Shown here: positions 50,651-61,890 of the stretch, piece by piece
Layout: every line of letters starts with the position of its first letter
Numbering within the stretch: position 1 is the first letter of the stretch
From: Diphasiastrum complanatum
Lineage: Eukaryota; Streptophyta; Lycopodiopsida; Lycopodiales; Lycopodiaceae
Direction: 5' to 3'
DNA: 64,000 nucleotides
Assembly (NCBI GenBank): GCA_029204225.1
Contig: CM055111.1
Coordinates: 29,162,340 to 29,226,339 of the forward strand
Program-made: the position numbers and the translations under genes
The notes under the pieces: model-generated
The model's input: the letters and a program-made list of their open reading frames with translations, nothing else
Told to the model about the DNA's origin: nothing
The model's database searches: none

Positions 50651-51352
50651 TGTATAAGCCCATGGCCCAATGAGCACTTGTAAATAAATTAATATTGAAT
50701 AAACTTGATTTTGGGCCTTGTAATTAAAATAATATTAGAAAGCCAAAGTTTAAGCTTAATTTAAGTTCCTAAGTTTTGTGATTAGTCAAAAGTCAAATGG
50801 TGGTAGGTGGGGTGTGCTTCTTTGTACACCACCATAGATTAGTTTGTGCTTCTTGTGAAGGGTGTGGATTTCAATCCCACCTTCTTGAAAGTAGCCAATA
50901 GGAAGCAAGGGGTGAGGGCCACCCCAAAGATAAATAGGCACCTATTGTACACCATTTGCATGCTTAATTGAGAGGAGGAGACTCTACTATTTTTGAGAGC
51001 TCAAGCATCCTTATGTGCTATTGTTGCATGCTATTTCTTTTCATTGTGTTGCTTATTGATTTCCATTTGCCATAGTTCTTGTTTTTTAATAGTTAAAAGT
51101 TTCTCCATTAGTATGCTAGGATGAGCACACGAGCTAACCTCCCTCTAACTCTCTTTCTCTCTCTCTTTTTACCATCAATCATGATGCATGCTTGTGTTTA
51201 GAGTTAGTGAAGTTAGTGTTAAGTGGGGTAGTGATAAAGTAGAGCTAAAAAACATCTAAACCAGCAACTAAGCATAGTTAGGAACCTATCTTGTGTTCTA
51301 ACCCTTCTTTATAGGTGGAGGGCTGCTCACCATCAAATCTACACACCCTACA
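50651..51352 (+). repeat. 5' LTR of a Tat/Athila-type gypsy element
   Basis: The segment begins TGTATAAGCC and ends CACACCCTACA just before a TGGCGCCGTTG-type primer-binding site. The length of about 700 bp and the primer type fit Tat/Athila-like elements. Only a copia fragment follows, so the internal region is lost or interrupted. Confidence 0.5.
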
Positions 51353-51353
51353 A

Positions 51354-51371
51354 TGGCGCCGTTGTCGAGGA
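51354..51371 (+). other. primer-binding site, TGGCGCCGTTG type
   Basis: TGGCGCCGTTGTCGAGGA closely matches the TGGCGCCGTTGCCGGGGA site used by plant Tat/Athila-type gypsy elements. It lies two bases past the presumed LTR end. Confidence 0.65.
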
Positions 51372-51711
51372 TAGGCTATTACTAACTAGCTATAGTTGTC
51401 TTTTTTGTTGCTCTTGTTTTTTTAGTGTGTTTTAGGTGGATTTGGGGGTAGATTAGCCTTGTTTTGCATTCTTCTTGTGATTGGACTGTTCTAAGCTAGC
51501 GGAGGAGGTGTGGAGTGGTAGTGAAGACCCAAAGCAGTCTCTAAGGGCTTGACAACCCATCACAAACACCAAAAAATGTTCAAATCTACTTTTGGAGGGA
51601 AAAAGTGGCCAAAAACCACTTTAGACCTTATTTTTCAGAAACCAGTGAAAACTAACCTTCGCATGACTGGGGGTATTGTAGACTGATAGGATCGAGTCCA
51701 GTGAGAAGCTT

Positions 51712-51930
51712 TTGAGCTATGAAGATAGCTCTAATGTCATATCAGATCTTTGTACCATTAATGGTCTTGTCGTCCGGAACAACAAGAGGCAAACTTTGAT
51801 TGCATTATCTTCGATAGAGGCCGAATACATAGCTGCTACATATGTTGCAAAAGAGACAATTTGGCTAACATGTTTATTATCAGATCTCAACATTCATTAA
51901 TCACAACCTACTTGTGTATTTTGTAATAAT
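51712..51930 (+). pseudogene. copia RNase H fragment
   Basis: The + strand reads RQTLIALSSIEAEYIAATYV, then AKETIWLTCLLSDLNIH, a stop, and SQPTCVFCNN, as in the RNase H end of plant copia polyproteins. It is only about 70 residues long and flanked by unrelated sequence. Confidence 0.72.
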
Positions 51931-52151
51931 TGAAGGGGGCTTGGCATTTTGCGAGTAAATTTTTTGCGAGTTTCTTTCTTGCCATGAGTCAATACAAAGA
52001 TAGCACATGGTGTGCTATATTTTTAATGCCACCACTTGAATGTTTATTAAAAAAAAATTGTGGTTTGGCACATAGTTAACAATCCCATAATGAAATTCCA
52101 AAATTAAAAAAATTTGAAGTTAAAATTTTTTTTTAGCCTTGTGCTACAATT

Positions 52152-52640
52152 TTTTTTTTTTGATTGAATCACTTGGCATGCCGGCGTGCCAAGTGATTCA
52201 GAATATATATATATATGTATATATATATTTTCTGAATCACTTGTCTGGCCCTGGCAGCCCACCACCATAGCACCCGGTGTGCTTTGGTGGTGGGCTTCTA
52301 GGGCAAAAAAAAAATTTCTTCCACAAGGGACCACAAAGAGGCTCCTTGCCTTTGGGCACTGCAAGGGACCGCAAGGAACCTTCTTGCGGTCCCTTGCAGC
52401 GATCTGGACTGCAAGAAGACCCCTTGTGGCCCCTTGGAGTGGGCTCCTTATGGTTCATTGGGTTAGATACCCTAAACCCTAAACCATGAGGGACCACAAT
52501 GAGCCTTCTCGCGGTCCCTTCAGTGGGCTGGACTGCAAGGAGGCTCCTCACGATCCGTTGTGGTCGTGCAAGGGACCGCAAGGGGCCTTCTTGCTGTGGG
52601 TTGGACCACAAGAAGGGTCCTCGATGTTCAAAATTTTCAA
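52152..52640. repeat. cluster of strong inverted repeats (foldback-like)
   Basis: Four inverted repeats lie within 250 bp. GAATCACTTGGCA (52166-52178) pairs with 52187-52199. CAAGTGATTCAGA (52190-52202) pairs with 52231-52243 across an AT-rich loop. GCCCACCACC (52257-52266) pairs with 52286-52295, extendable with mismatches. A perfect 17-bp pair starts CTGCAAGGGACC (52359-52375 with 52383-52399). Further phrases of CAAGGGACCGCAAGG type follow to about 52640. It could be a foldback transposon or a hairpin RNA source. A long minus-strand open frame here is a by-product of the repeats. Confidence 0.75.
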
Positions 52641-52739
52641 AATAATCTGATAGTGTGGAACAAAAAGTTAAAACGTCATCTACAGCAACTCCAAGAAGAT
52701 CTATAGCAGACCTTGGAGTGCCATCTAGATGCACTAAAA

Positions 52740-53164
52740 TAATGGTGCATTCCTATTAAAGTTGCGCCAACCACTATAAAAAGATAGATCTAATGGACAA
52801 ATTTAAGTTTTTTTTGAAAAAGTTTGTCAAGTGATCAAAGTATTTCAGAGTTCATTATCTTTCTCCTCTCTCTCTAAGTGGATTTGCTATTCTATTGATA
52901 AGTCTAAATGATTTGTGATTTGCAATAAGCTATCATGAATACACTTGGTCTTATCAAAGTTTTATAATGAAAGTATTTCTCTTACATTATTCAAATTTTC
53001 TAATAAATATATTATTCCATTTTTTTGGTATTATAGTTTGTTGCGTCCTACCTGCAACAGTTGTGAAAGTTCAAAAGCATATTGAGTTATTATCATCCGT
53101 TCTTCAGTTTTTTATTTTTTAAGTGATAATTTGTTAGCATGAACTGTAGGATCGATTGTTGACA
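52740..53164 (+). repeat. probable 5' LTR of a copia element
   Basis: The segment ends GTTGACA directly before a perfect TGGTATCAGAGC primer-binding site at 53165. Its left end is not defined, so the start given is approximate. It contains a TC-rich tract near 52862 as in many LTR leaders. Confidence 0.45.
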
Positions 53165-53176
53165 TGGTATCAGAGC
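53165..53176 (+). other. primer-binding site (initiator tRNA-Met)
   Basis: Exact TGGTATCAGAGC immediately after an LTR-like ACA end. It indicates a + strand copia-type element whose internal remnants may include the copia pieces at 55640-56215. Confidence 0.8.
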
Positions 53177-55639
53177 TTTGATAAGGTATAGTCTTACGAA
53201 AATCAAGAGCCGAATTATGAGAGAATTTGAAGAACCATTACAATTGGTCATTCATGTTATCAGATCAATTTTGAGAAGACCTAGGGGAATTTAGAGGTTT
53301 GGATTAGGTGGAATCTAATAAATTCTCAAATTTTTTGATTTTTTCAAGTGAAGCATAGTGAGCTATTTGCAGTTGATTTTGCACCAAATCACATGCTATC
53401 AGCTCCAGCAAGTGGCCAGTAGCAAGGTGACCTCCAACAAGTGTGTGTCTACATCAAAAACCTAAAAAAATGGTGGAGATTTGAGTAGAAACTCTATTTT
53501 TGGATTGGAAAACAGTGAATCTTTTATTGTAGGCAACTTTTCTTGGCTCTGTATATTTTTACAATAGGGCATTGGAATAAGGCAAGGTTGCTATCAAGAG
53601 GCCGCATAGCGCCATGGACTAGGTAGGGTGCATGATTTTCTTTTCTTCCGATCAGCCATAGCCTGAAGTTTCAACAAGCAAGACGACGTAGGGATACCTC
53701 ACACAAATTCAATCAAAGGAGACCATAGTGTCTCAAGGATGTTACTGCATGGAGGAGTCACTTTTAGTGCTCAGATGTAGTGTTTGCCATTAGATTGAGT
53801 TGAACTAGATCTATGGTTAAGATTCGGTTGATGTGGGTCATATTGGATCACAAATTAGTTCACACATCAATCAATGGTGTATTTGAAAATTTTCAAATTT
53901 TTGCAGGCTATATTACATCAAGGGAGAGGCTACCAACATTCTAGGATCTTCATGTATTACATGAAGAACAAAGGCGAGAAGTGGTAAAATATCAACTACC
54001 CTCATCATACAACACCCCATTGTACCATATTTCAGACCTCCATGTCTGAGGGCAGTTTAGTTTAGAGTTTTTGTTTGGTCTTGATAGACCAGACAAAATC
54101 TCTAATAAAGACGTTAATAAAGCTCGAGTGACATGGCAGGGGCCTTTGGGGGTCAAACCAGGCTTTTATCGCTCCAGTTTCCTAGAGCTAGACAGTGCTG
54201 GGGTCCCAGTTTTGCTCGTTACCTGGATAGTGGACTTTCACATTGCCTCCGATTTACACTGGGACAGTAGATGAAGCAATGTTAGCCAAATAGAAGTTTT
54301 TGATGAAGAGAATGTTCCAAAGGTTAATGTTGATGGTGGTGATGTGGATGGATATAATATTCTTGATGATGTTGATGGTTTTTTGGATGATCGTGATGGT
54401 TCTTTGGATGGATGGTGGAGATTATTTTGCAAGTCAAAGTTCCAAAAAGATCCTCAAGTCAAAAGCAAAAGCCATCTAGACTTACATATGATGAGAAGTG
54501 TAAGCAAGTTGTGGAACGTACAAAACTTTGTTTTTCTCACATATTTTGATACCTCTTCTTGTGTAGATGATGGTATGCAAGTAGATGGTTGTCTTTATAA
54601 AACGGATGTCATTAATGGATCTAGAAATGAGATTTTGGTCAATGGTTTTGATTAAATAGATGATCTTGTTGTGCTTCATCAACATAAGGGGAAAGTGGCA
54701 ATTTGGAGCTAGTCAAGAGCATCGTAGGGGAATTAAATGGTCAAGGCACTAAGGATATATTTTTATATGATATTGAAGATTCAAATATATCAAAGGTGGA
54801 AGCATAGAGGGACCATAACATTTACATTCTATTTTGTTCTTCATGTTGGTTTTTCATTTCGATATGTAAAATTGATGTAGAGAATAGTGAAGCATCCAAT
54901 ATGAATACTATTATCTATATCAATTATGAAGTCTTTCCATTTCATATATATAAATACTCATAGAAAAATACTTATTCATAAAGCACGGATCACATCTTTG
55001 ATTATGTTCTTAATCTATGCTAAAACTAATTGAAGTGGGAGTGTGAAAATTGTCAATTCGTTTTCTACTTTTCTAGTTAGTTTGGCAATTTGAGTTTGAA
55101 TAAGGCCAAATATGAAAATAAGGTGTACATGTTCTTGCTTGAGGTGATCTTTCCTACAACCTATTCCATTTAATATTTTGCTCTTTCAGTTTTTGGTTTA
55201 GCTACTTGTTCACGCGCGTAAAACTAGTACACATGACCATTTTTAAGCTGGGTCCAAGTTCTTTTTTAGCTTTAGTTTGGCAATTTTGGCCAATATTATT
55301 GTTTTAGGACTATTTGTTGATAAGCTTGGCCAAATGACTCTAGAGAGAGGAGAGAGAGTCATCACTTTCAGCTATAGATATCAGGTAGGTCGTGGAGAAT
55401 TTAGAACCTAAGTGGCATTCCACTTTTGAAAGGTTTGGAGTCCAGATTATCAAATGATCTATTGTTGTTTTATGACTTGTTAACAAATAATTGGATCAGA
55501 TCTTTTCATATGTTGAATAGCTTTCGACTCTATCTTGCTTTGGTAGAGTTATCTTGATCAATTGTTTACAAATTTGACATTTGTTTTTGTGCTTCTCTAT
55601 TGTGCATAGATCTATATTTGGGATCACTTTGGATCTTAA
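53177..55639. other. no recognised gene; possible copia internal debris
   Basis: The stretch between the primer-binding site and the copia pol fragment should hold gag, but no gag or zinc-knuckle motif could be supported. Open frames at 54071-54274 and 54344-54655 show no family motif; the second has Asp/Gly-rich short repeats. Confidence 0.35.
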
Positions 55640-56215
55640 ATTTTGGCAATGATTACTCGAGGAAGACTTGGATCTACATGATTAGAAATAAGTATGATGC
55701 ATTATGATACTTCAAACAAAACATTGGTGGAGAATCAATCAAAGGTGAAGGCACTGTAAGATTAAGTTTCCAGAATGATCAATTCAAACTAATATCTAAA
55801 GTCCTTTATGTGCCTAATATGTCTACAAATCTACTATTTGTCAACAGAATTACTGGTTCCAGGACATAGAGTAGAATTCGAATCTAATCAATGTAGAGTT
55901 GTCGATAAGACAAATAAGATTCTTGAACTTAGAAAGAGACATGAATACTTGTATAGATTGAGTCACTGTTATTCTGCTATGAATCAAGCCCTGAATACTT
56001 TTGTTCATATCAGTAAAGCATTACCTGAACATTATAGACTTGGTTAAATCATGCATCCATTTCAAATATGTCTAAACATTCTATTATTGTACTTGATCTC
56101 GATCGAACCCCCAGTCTCCCAGAGTTACATTATCTAAAAGCAGACTAGGATCTCTTTTAGATCAAGTTACCAACATGTAGCTAAAGATTTGCTAGACATT
56201 GTACATACAGACATA
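55640..56215 (+). pseudogene. copia pre-integrase and integrase start, broken
   Basis: The + strand reads GGESIKGEGTVRLSFQNDQF, ISKVLYVPNMSTNLL, then in another frame CRVVDKTNKILELRKRHEYL and YRLSHCYS, and ends LLDIVHTDICGPI, the first catalytic Asp region of copia integrase. Frames change twice. It abuts a minus-strand copia integrase fragment that begins with the complementary segment. Confidence 0.68.
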
Positions 56216-56485
56216 TGTGGCCCAATTGTGTTGTGGTGTATAGGATGCAATCCTTCTGTGAAGTCGATCGTTGCAGAAGTTAGTGAAGCGGTTCGAGATG
56301 TATTCTCCACCATGATTGGTTTTGATCTGTTTCACTTTGCTTCCCGTACATCTTTCTATCCAGTTCACGTTAACTGTGAACTTGTCAAGTGCTTCTGATT
56401 TGCTATGTATGAAGTAGACTCTAGCGAACTTTCTGTAATCGTCAATGAAAATGATGTAGTATTTTGAGCCTCCTATTGAGATCAC
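56192..56485 (-). pseudogene. copia integrase core fragment, opposite strand
   Basis: The minus strand reads ISIGGSKYYIIFIDDYRKFA, VYFIHSKSEALDKF, SKVKQIKTNHGGEYISNRF and ASYTPQHNWAT, matching the copia integrase core between its first and third catalytic residues. The DNGGEY motif is NHGGEY, so the catalytic Asp is replaced. It meets the + strand copia fragment tail to tail near 56200. Confidence 0.75.
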
Positions 56486-56705
56486 GTCAAAAGGTTAGTA
56501 GATGTTCGAATGTACCAGACATTGATATTAGTTTGATTTATTCAAACTTTCATCATGTTCTCTGAGAAAGAATTATTACCATTTTCCATATAAACCTGTG
56601 ATGCGTGCATGAAAGGGAAGATGTCTCGTACTCCTTTCACCAAGGACTCCTTCAGAACGACAAATATTTACCAATAGAACAGCTTTTGCCTTGATTGAAT
56701 AAGCT

Positions 56706-57389
56706 TGCAGAATTAAGAGACATTTTTAGACAATCAGAAATTACTTTGATCATAAATGAATTTATATTCTGAATCTAAATCATCAGTATACATCTCTTGC
56801 TGCCTTGTTTCGTTGTTGTATCTTTGATTGAATGAGTTGAGAGTCTTTACAATGAGTAGTGCACATGTATTTATATTGTTACAAGACAGGTCCTTTGGCC
56901 TTTTACTTCTGTAACAGTAGATCTAATCGTTACAATGGTTGATATTCGAATAAACGCTATATCTGTTTGCGAATTGTTCACGATAGTTTATCTCTTTGTC
57001 TAAGCTTTGTGTTTCACGAATTGTTCGCGACACTTTGTCTTTTCACGATATCTTCATGTTTCGCGAATTGTTCGCGATAGTTGACAGTTTTGAGCTTGAA
57101 GAAGACTCAAGAATATTTCGCGAATTGTTCGCGACAGGCGACAATTTTGTGACAGGTGAGGTTTGAACAAGAAACAAAATATTATGCGACAAGATATTGT
57201 TCGTGAATATTTTGAGTCACCACAAGAAATCTGTTCATGAATCTTTCGAGTGATTACAAGAATATTTCGCAAATCTTTTGAGGTTGAACATGAATATAAA
57301 TGTTTTGAGTTCGAGTTCATTTCTCATCCTTTGTCAACTGTGCACTTTGTTAGTAGAACCGAGATTTGTCTGATCAGGTGTTCTACAGC
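56706..57389 (-). repeat. 3' LTR of minus-strand copia with repeated TTCGCGAA-type motif
   Basis: On the minus strand the purine tract TTGAGAGGGAGC (about 57390-57401) is followed by TGTAGAACACCTGATC, taken as the LTR start. The far end near 56706 is estimated. Between 56965 and 57280 a near-palindromic phrase GCGAATTGTTCGCGA and relatives recurs about seven times (near 56967, 57014, 57062, 57119, and weaker near 57199, 57233, 57268). The repeats sit in the U3 part, where enhancers normally lie. Confidence 0.6.
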
Positions 57390-58400
57390 TCCCTCTCAAA
57401 GTGGGCAGTTGGATTAGCCCCAATCTTCTTTGCCGCTTCTCAAACAAAGCTTCATTGAGTGGCTTTGTAAAGATATCAGTTGTCGTTTCCTTTGTAGGTA
57501 TGAAGACTGTCTTCAGTATCTTCTTTTCGACTAAGTCCCAAATTACATGATACTTGATAGCAATGTGCTTCATTTTCGAATAAAATACATGATCTTTCGT
57601 AAGATAGATTGCTGAAGTGTTATCCATAACAAGACATAAGGTTCAAAAATAGTATCATCAAATACTTCCAACATTTGCTTGATCCATATCAGCTCGTTTG
57701 CCATCTTGGCTACTGCTACATATTCGGATTCACAGGAAGATTGAGTTACTGTTGTTTGCTTCTTGCTTATCCAAAGTATGGTTGCGCCAGACACTAGAGT
57801 ACAACCTTCTGAAATACTTTTGCTATCATCCTTCATGGATTCCCAGCTTGCGTCACTGTAAGATTCGATCCGAAATCTAGCTTCCACACATTCCATAGTC
57901 TTTCATTTCCTGCAGATATTGTACTACCCTCTTTGCTAACTTTCAATGCAACAATCCTGGGTTCTGATTAAATTGGCTCAGCCTGTATACTGCAAATGCT
58001 ATATCAGGTCTGGTGTTGTCTGCAAGATATAACAATGATCCAATCAACCTGCGATAGGGTGTATTGGCAATTCGCTTCTCTTCCTTGAGAGTCTGCGGAC
58101 AATCTGCCTTGCTCAGTGTTGTTCCAAGTATCATGGGAGTATGCACACCTTTGCATTTGAGCATGTTGAAGTCTTCAATGATCTTCCGAGTATACTTTTG
58201 TTGGTGAAGATATAACTTACCACCTTCAAAGTCTCTTTCGATCTGCAAGCCTAGATAGATTTTTGCTTCTCCTAGGTCAGTGATCTCAAATATTTCAGAA
58301 ATGTTTCTTTTGACATTTGAAATTAATTTATCTTTTCTTGAGAAGATAAGCGTGTCACCAACATAAACAACTAGAATGATTATTTCATTTTGGACATGCT
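57390..58400 (-). pseudogene. copia RT end and RNase H, broken
   Basis: The minus strand reads ILVVYVGDTLIFSRKDKLI (RT motif C with YVGD in place of YVDD), EITDLGEAKIYLGLQIERDF, SLLYLADNTRPDIAFAVYRL, ESYSDASWESMKDDSKSISE, SCESEYVAVAKMANELIWIK, then KMKHIAIKYHVIWDLVEKK and TKPLNEALFEKRQRRLG. The order is that of plant copia. The catalytic Asp is replaced, and frames break near 57600 and 57920. The LTR above follows it. Confidence 0.85.
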
Positions 58401-58688
58401 TGATATAGACATTGATTCAGTGAATAGAGGTTCGAACCCTAAGGAATGTAGTGCTTCGTCCTTCTTTCTATACCATTGTGGGTCATCTCTATACTCATCC
58501 AAAATGGATTTCTCATTTTTGAAGTTCATTGTTGTATCTCAGGTTGAGTTTGAAAGCATTGATAGAAGGCAAGAGAACCGAGTGGAGGACTTTCCACTGT
58601 CATGGTCTTCTTTCAACACCTATAAGAGAAACAAAAAATTGTTTTAGCATAATGTCAACATAGAGAAGATTATCCTTATATAATACTA

Positions 58689-58965
58689 GTACGCATCGCC
58701 CGTTGGCCGGCGACAAATTCAAAATATAAGGGCAGCCCGTGCCCCTCTCCTTATCCTAGCGTGACCGGGCAACGTGAGCTGCCCGGAAATCCAGATTCTT
58801 TTAGTATATATAGATAGACAAGTACGCTTGCCCGCCCGATGACGGCGAACAACAAATTCAAAATATAACGGTGGCTTGTGGGCACCCCCCTCCCCCCCCC
58901 CTGCCCGAGCGTGACCGGGCAGCGTGAGTTGCCCGGAAACCCAATTTCTTTTAGTATATATAGAT
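58689..58965. repeat. GC-rich element, two tandem copies of about 130 bp
   Basis: Two units (about 58689-58812 and 58820-58965) each run from AGTACGC(A/T)TCGCCCG or AGTACGCTTGCCCGCCCG, through CAAATTCAAAATATAA, to GCGTGACCGGGCA(A/G)CGTGAG, TGCCCGGAAA and TTCTTTTAGTATATATAGAT. CpG-rich ends contrast with the AT-rich surroundings. CCGGGCAGCGTGAGTTGCCCGG is a hairpin. No coding sequence is present. It resembles short non-autonomous repeats ending in TATATAGAT, but the family is not identified. Confidence 0.7.
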
Positions 58966-59430
58966 TTAAAAGAGCAACTATACCTGAAAGGCTGCCAATT
59001 ACCACATATCATTCTCTGATTGAACACTGAAGTTGAGGCATTCCGAGTCTTCTTAATTTAAAAGTGCTCCATTCATGATCGTAAGACTAACTCTCTCCCT
59101 TTTTTGTCCCTTTATAATTTCAAACTCATCTAACTTAAGAATAACTATCAACTTGTTGACATTCTCATTTGTAGTACCGTTCTATTCTATGATGAATATC
59201 ACCAAATTTTCATCTCATCATAACTAGTTGTAAAATGACGCAAAGAAGACTACAACATTCGAATCTCCTTCTCGAAGATCTCCTTTTCTTCTTTGATGGA
59301 TTGCAAACTCGTCAAGATACAAAGTTTATTTAAATAAACAGAAAAATTAGCTCCAATATAAAATCTAAATTTACAAATCAATTAGTACAATTCAAGATAT
59401 AAAACTTACGCATTCAAGTTTTTCTTCCTT
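58966..59430. other. no gene seen
   Basis: AT-rich sequence between the GC-rich repeat pair and the gypsy remnants. No motif is supported. Confidence 0.4.
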
Positions 59431-59539
59431 GATTATTGTCTCATCGTCAATGACCACCTCTCAATGTCAAGAATGTCGATGTGTAGACAATTGGTTCTTA
59501 AAAACCAAGTTGATTCTAGAATATGAGAAACTCCTCTTC

Positions 59540-60900
59540 AGATGGAAGATTGTCTTCTTTTTTTGCGCATCTGCTCAGCTGCCATCTTCAAGCAATCCTT
59601 CCATGCCTTACTTATATCATCCACACCAGAGAGAAGATCATCAACATCATAATCAATTATATCTGAAAATTCATGAAGCTCCTTGCTCAAAATACAAATG
59701 AGCCTCTGCCCATTTGGTGAGATAATCCATAGCCATGATAATGTATCAGGCTTGTGAAATTCTTGCAGTTGGGTGGATTGGACCAATGTAGTCCAATCCC
59801 CACTTCTCAAATGGTGCTTGAGCTAGAACTAGATGTAATAGATCATAATTCAATCTTGTTGGCCTCCTAGCTCTTTGGTACACATTGCATTTCCTCAAGT
59901 ATTCTTCTGTATCTCTTTATGAATCGTTGGCCACCAACACCTTCATTGCAGAATCTTGTGAACTGTAATGTCATATGCAAACCACCCATGCCCTCGTGAG
60001 ATAGCAATATAATCTGGGTAGCTTCATGTGAAGGATACTATCAGATCCTCGTCGATAAAGTTGACATCAATTAGCTGGTAGGGTCTAGCTTTTAGAATCA
60101 ACTTCCAATGTTCTGCCTTTGGGCAAGGATTTGTCAAGTTGGCCCCGCATTAGATATTTCACTATGTCTGCAGCCCATTTAGGTATTGTGTCAATATAAA
60201 ACAAGACAACATCGGGTAGTTCATCATCAGGTTGGATTGTAGTTTCCTTCCCTTGAATTCGCGACACATGATCTACCATATAATGTTGGTTGCCCTTGTG
60301 AACCACTATTCGAAAATCAAACTCCAACAGCAGAAGCAACCATCAAGTAATTCGCCATGTGTTGCAAGTTTTATTAACAAGATAAAACAAGGGTTAAAAT
60401 GCGAAATGAGTGGCCATCAAATAATGCCTAAATTTCCTAACCTCATAAATCATAGTCAGTGCTTCCCGCTCTGTGGTAGAATAGTTCATTTTTGTGTCGC
60501 TGATGGCAAATTAGATTGGAAAATTCTTTTTGCATTCTTCTGGCTGGGTTAAGACAGCTCCAATAGCATACTTTGATGATCAATATGCACATGAAATTCT
60601 ATCGTCCAATTGGGCGCGGTCGTAAGATTGGCGTTGAGACCAATGCATCCTTAAGTTTTTGGAAAGCCTGTAGGGCTTCCTCCGTCCAATGTGGTTCTGT
60701 TGTCATATTGGTCTTGCTAATTCCACAAAATCTAGAATGAAGATCCGGTAGTAATGACCCGTGAGAACATAGACTCCACGAATCGTCCTTGGTGGTGGCA
60801 GATCAACAATGACCCTCATCTTTGATAAATCAGTGGCAATTCTGTGTCTTGACTCAGACAAAGGGCAATGGTTGCCATAAAACTATGGAATGGGGATTTG
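59540..60900 (-). mobile_element. Ty3/gypsy (Tat/Athila-like) RT, RNase H and integrase remnants
   Basis: The minus strand reads, from high to low coordinate: the end of RT with DASD-like positions lost, NYSTTEREALTMIYEVRKFR and HYLMATHFAF (RNase H, about 60390-60480), LLLLEFDFRIVVHKGNQHYM and VDHVSRIQGKE (60240-60340), DELPDVVLFYID, then after a gap integrase WGLDYIGPIHP-like and MDYLTKWAEAHLYFEQ (about 59700-59800). Stops are frequent. Order and motifs fit Tat/Athila-type gypsy. No LTR was found. Confidence 0.72.
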
Positions 60901-61359
60901 CTATGGTTGCAAGACAACTCAATAGCTTAGAGTAGTAGAGTTCAAGGATTTGACAATGGGATATTAAGGGAGAGAATACTTCACTAGAGAATGTCCTGGG
61001 TGTACCCGAAGAGAGAGTCATAAGCAAAGTATTCGCAGAGTATTCTATATATCGTAACTTCTCCAATTGAGAATGAATATGCTCCATCCTTCCTTGTTGC
61101 ATAAAATGCTCCCTTTGCTCCAGTTGATAGTGTTATTGTTTTCAAATCATACTAAGCATTTCCGTTTTGTCCCTTTTGATACTTTGAATTGTAACTTCTT
61201 CCTCAATTAGTCTTAAAGACTTGAGTCTTGGCCTCATCAAGGTGACTTTCTAATCCTCAAAAACCCTGGATCTCCCTCATCTACCTGAGACCTTGACCAT
61301 AAAAGACATGAAATCACTTTTACTTGGCCAGTCTGGCCTTTTAAGAGAGAAGCTCGTAC
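60901..61359. other. no gene; upstream region of LisH gene
   Basis: Sequence between gypsy remnants and the LisH promoter. The minus strand up to about 61100 may hold more gypsy RT debris (LATIANPHSIVLWQPLPF near 60860-60915). Nothing else is supported. Confidence 0.35.
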
Positions 61360-61427
61360 ATGATGGGCTTTAAAATAAAAACCTCAAAAACAAAAGGATG
61401 GCATGAGGGAGCGAGTAGTTTTGGGAG

Positions 61428-61459
61428 TATAAAAAATCAAAAAAGCAGTTGCGCCAAAA
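61428..61459 (+). promoter_or_regulatory. putative LisH gene core promoter: TATA box and E2F-like site
   Basis: TATAAAAAA at 61428-61436 is a strong TATA match. GCGCCAAAA at 61451-61459 reads TTTTGGCGC on the minus strand, a match to the E2F consensus TTTSSCGC. A pyrimidine-rich stretch (61490-61560) follows, as in many plant 5'UTRs, and the ATG is at 61891. An E2F site close to the transcription start would fit cell-cycle control, but this is inferred only. Confidence 0.4.
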
Positions 61460-61890
61460 CTACCCGCCTTCTTTCTTATCTTTCTCGGGCTCCACTGTTC
61501 AAAAATTTCCCCCCTCTCCCTCGCTTTTTTTACTCCTCCCTCTTTCTCTCCCGCATTCATATTTTTGTTGTCTCCCTATTAAATCCCAGGGAAAACCCAA
61601 CAAAGAGCTGCGTTCTACTTTGCAGGTCTTCATTGCGATCCTTCATTTCTATCTTCTCATCTACGAAGACCTGCAAAATCTCTAGATCAGAGGTTCTGGA
61701 GATCTATGTTTGCTCGTTTGCAGCCTCCATGTGCTTAATTTATCCGCATTGAATCAGATCATTGCAAATTTTGTCTGCCCTTGAATTGCTTTATCCTGTA
61801 GCAGCTTCAATTGGGTTTGATTCTCAGCCGTTTTGTTCGAGCTTTCTCCTGTAGCAGCTTCAATTCAGTTGTTGATCAGCCCATCTGAAG

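Noticed and set aside
52237-52734. A 165-codon minus-strand open frame
   Set aside because: It crosses the inverted-repeat cluster and reads repeated CAAGGGACC phrases; no family motif is present.
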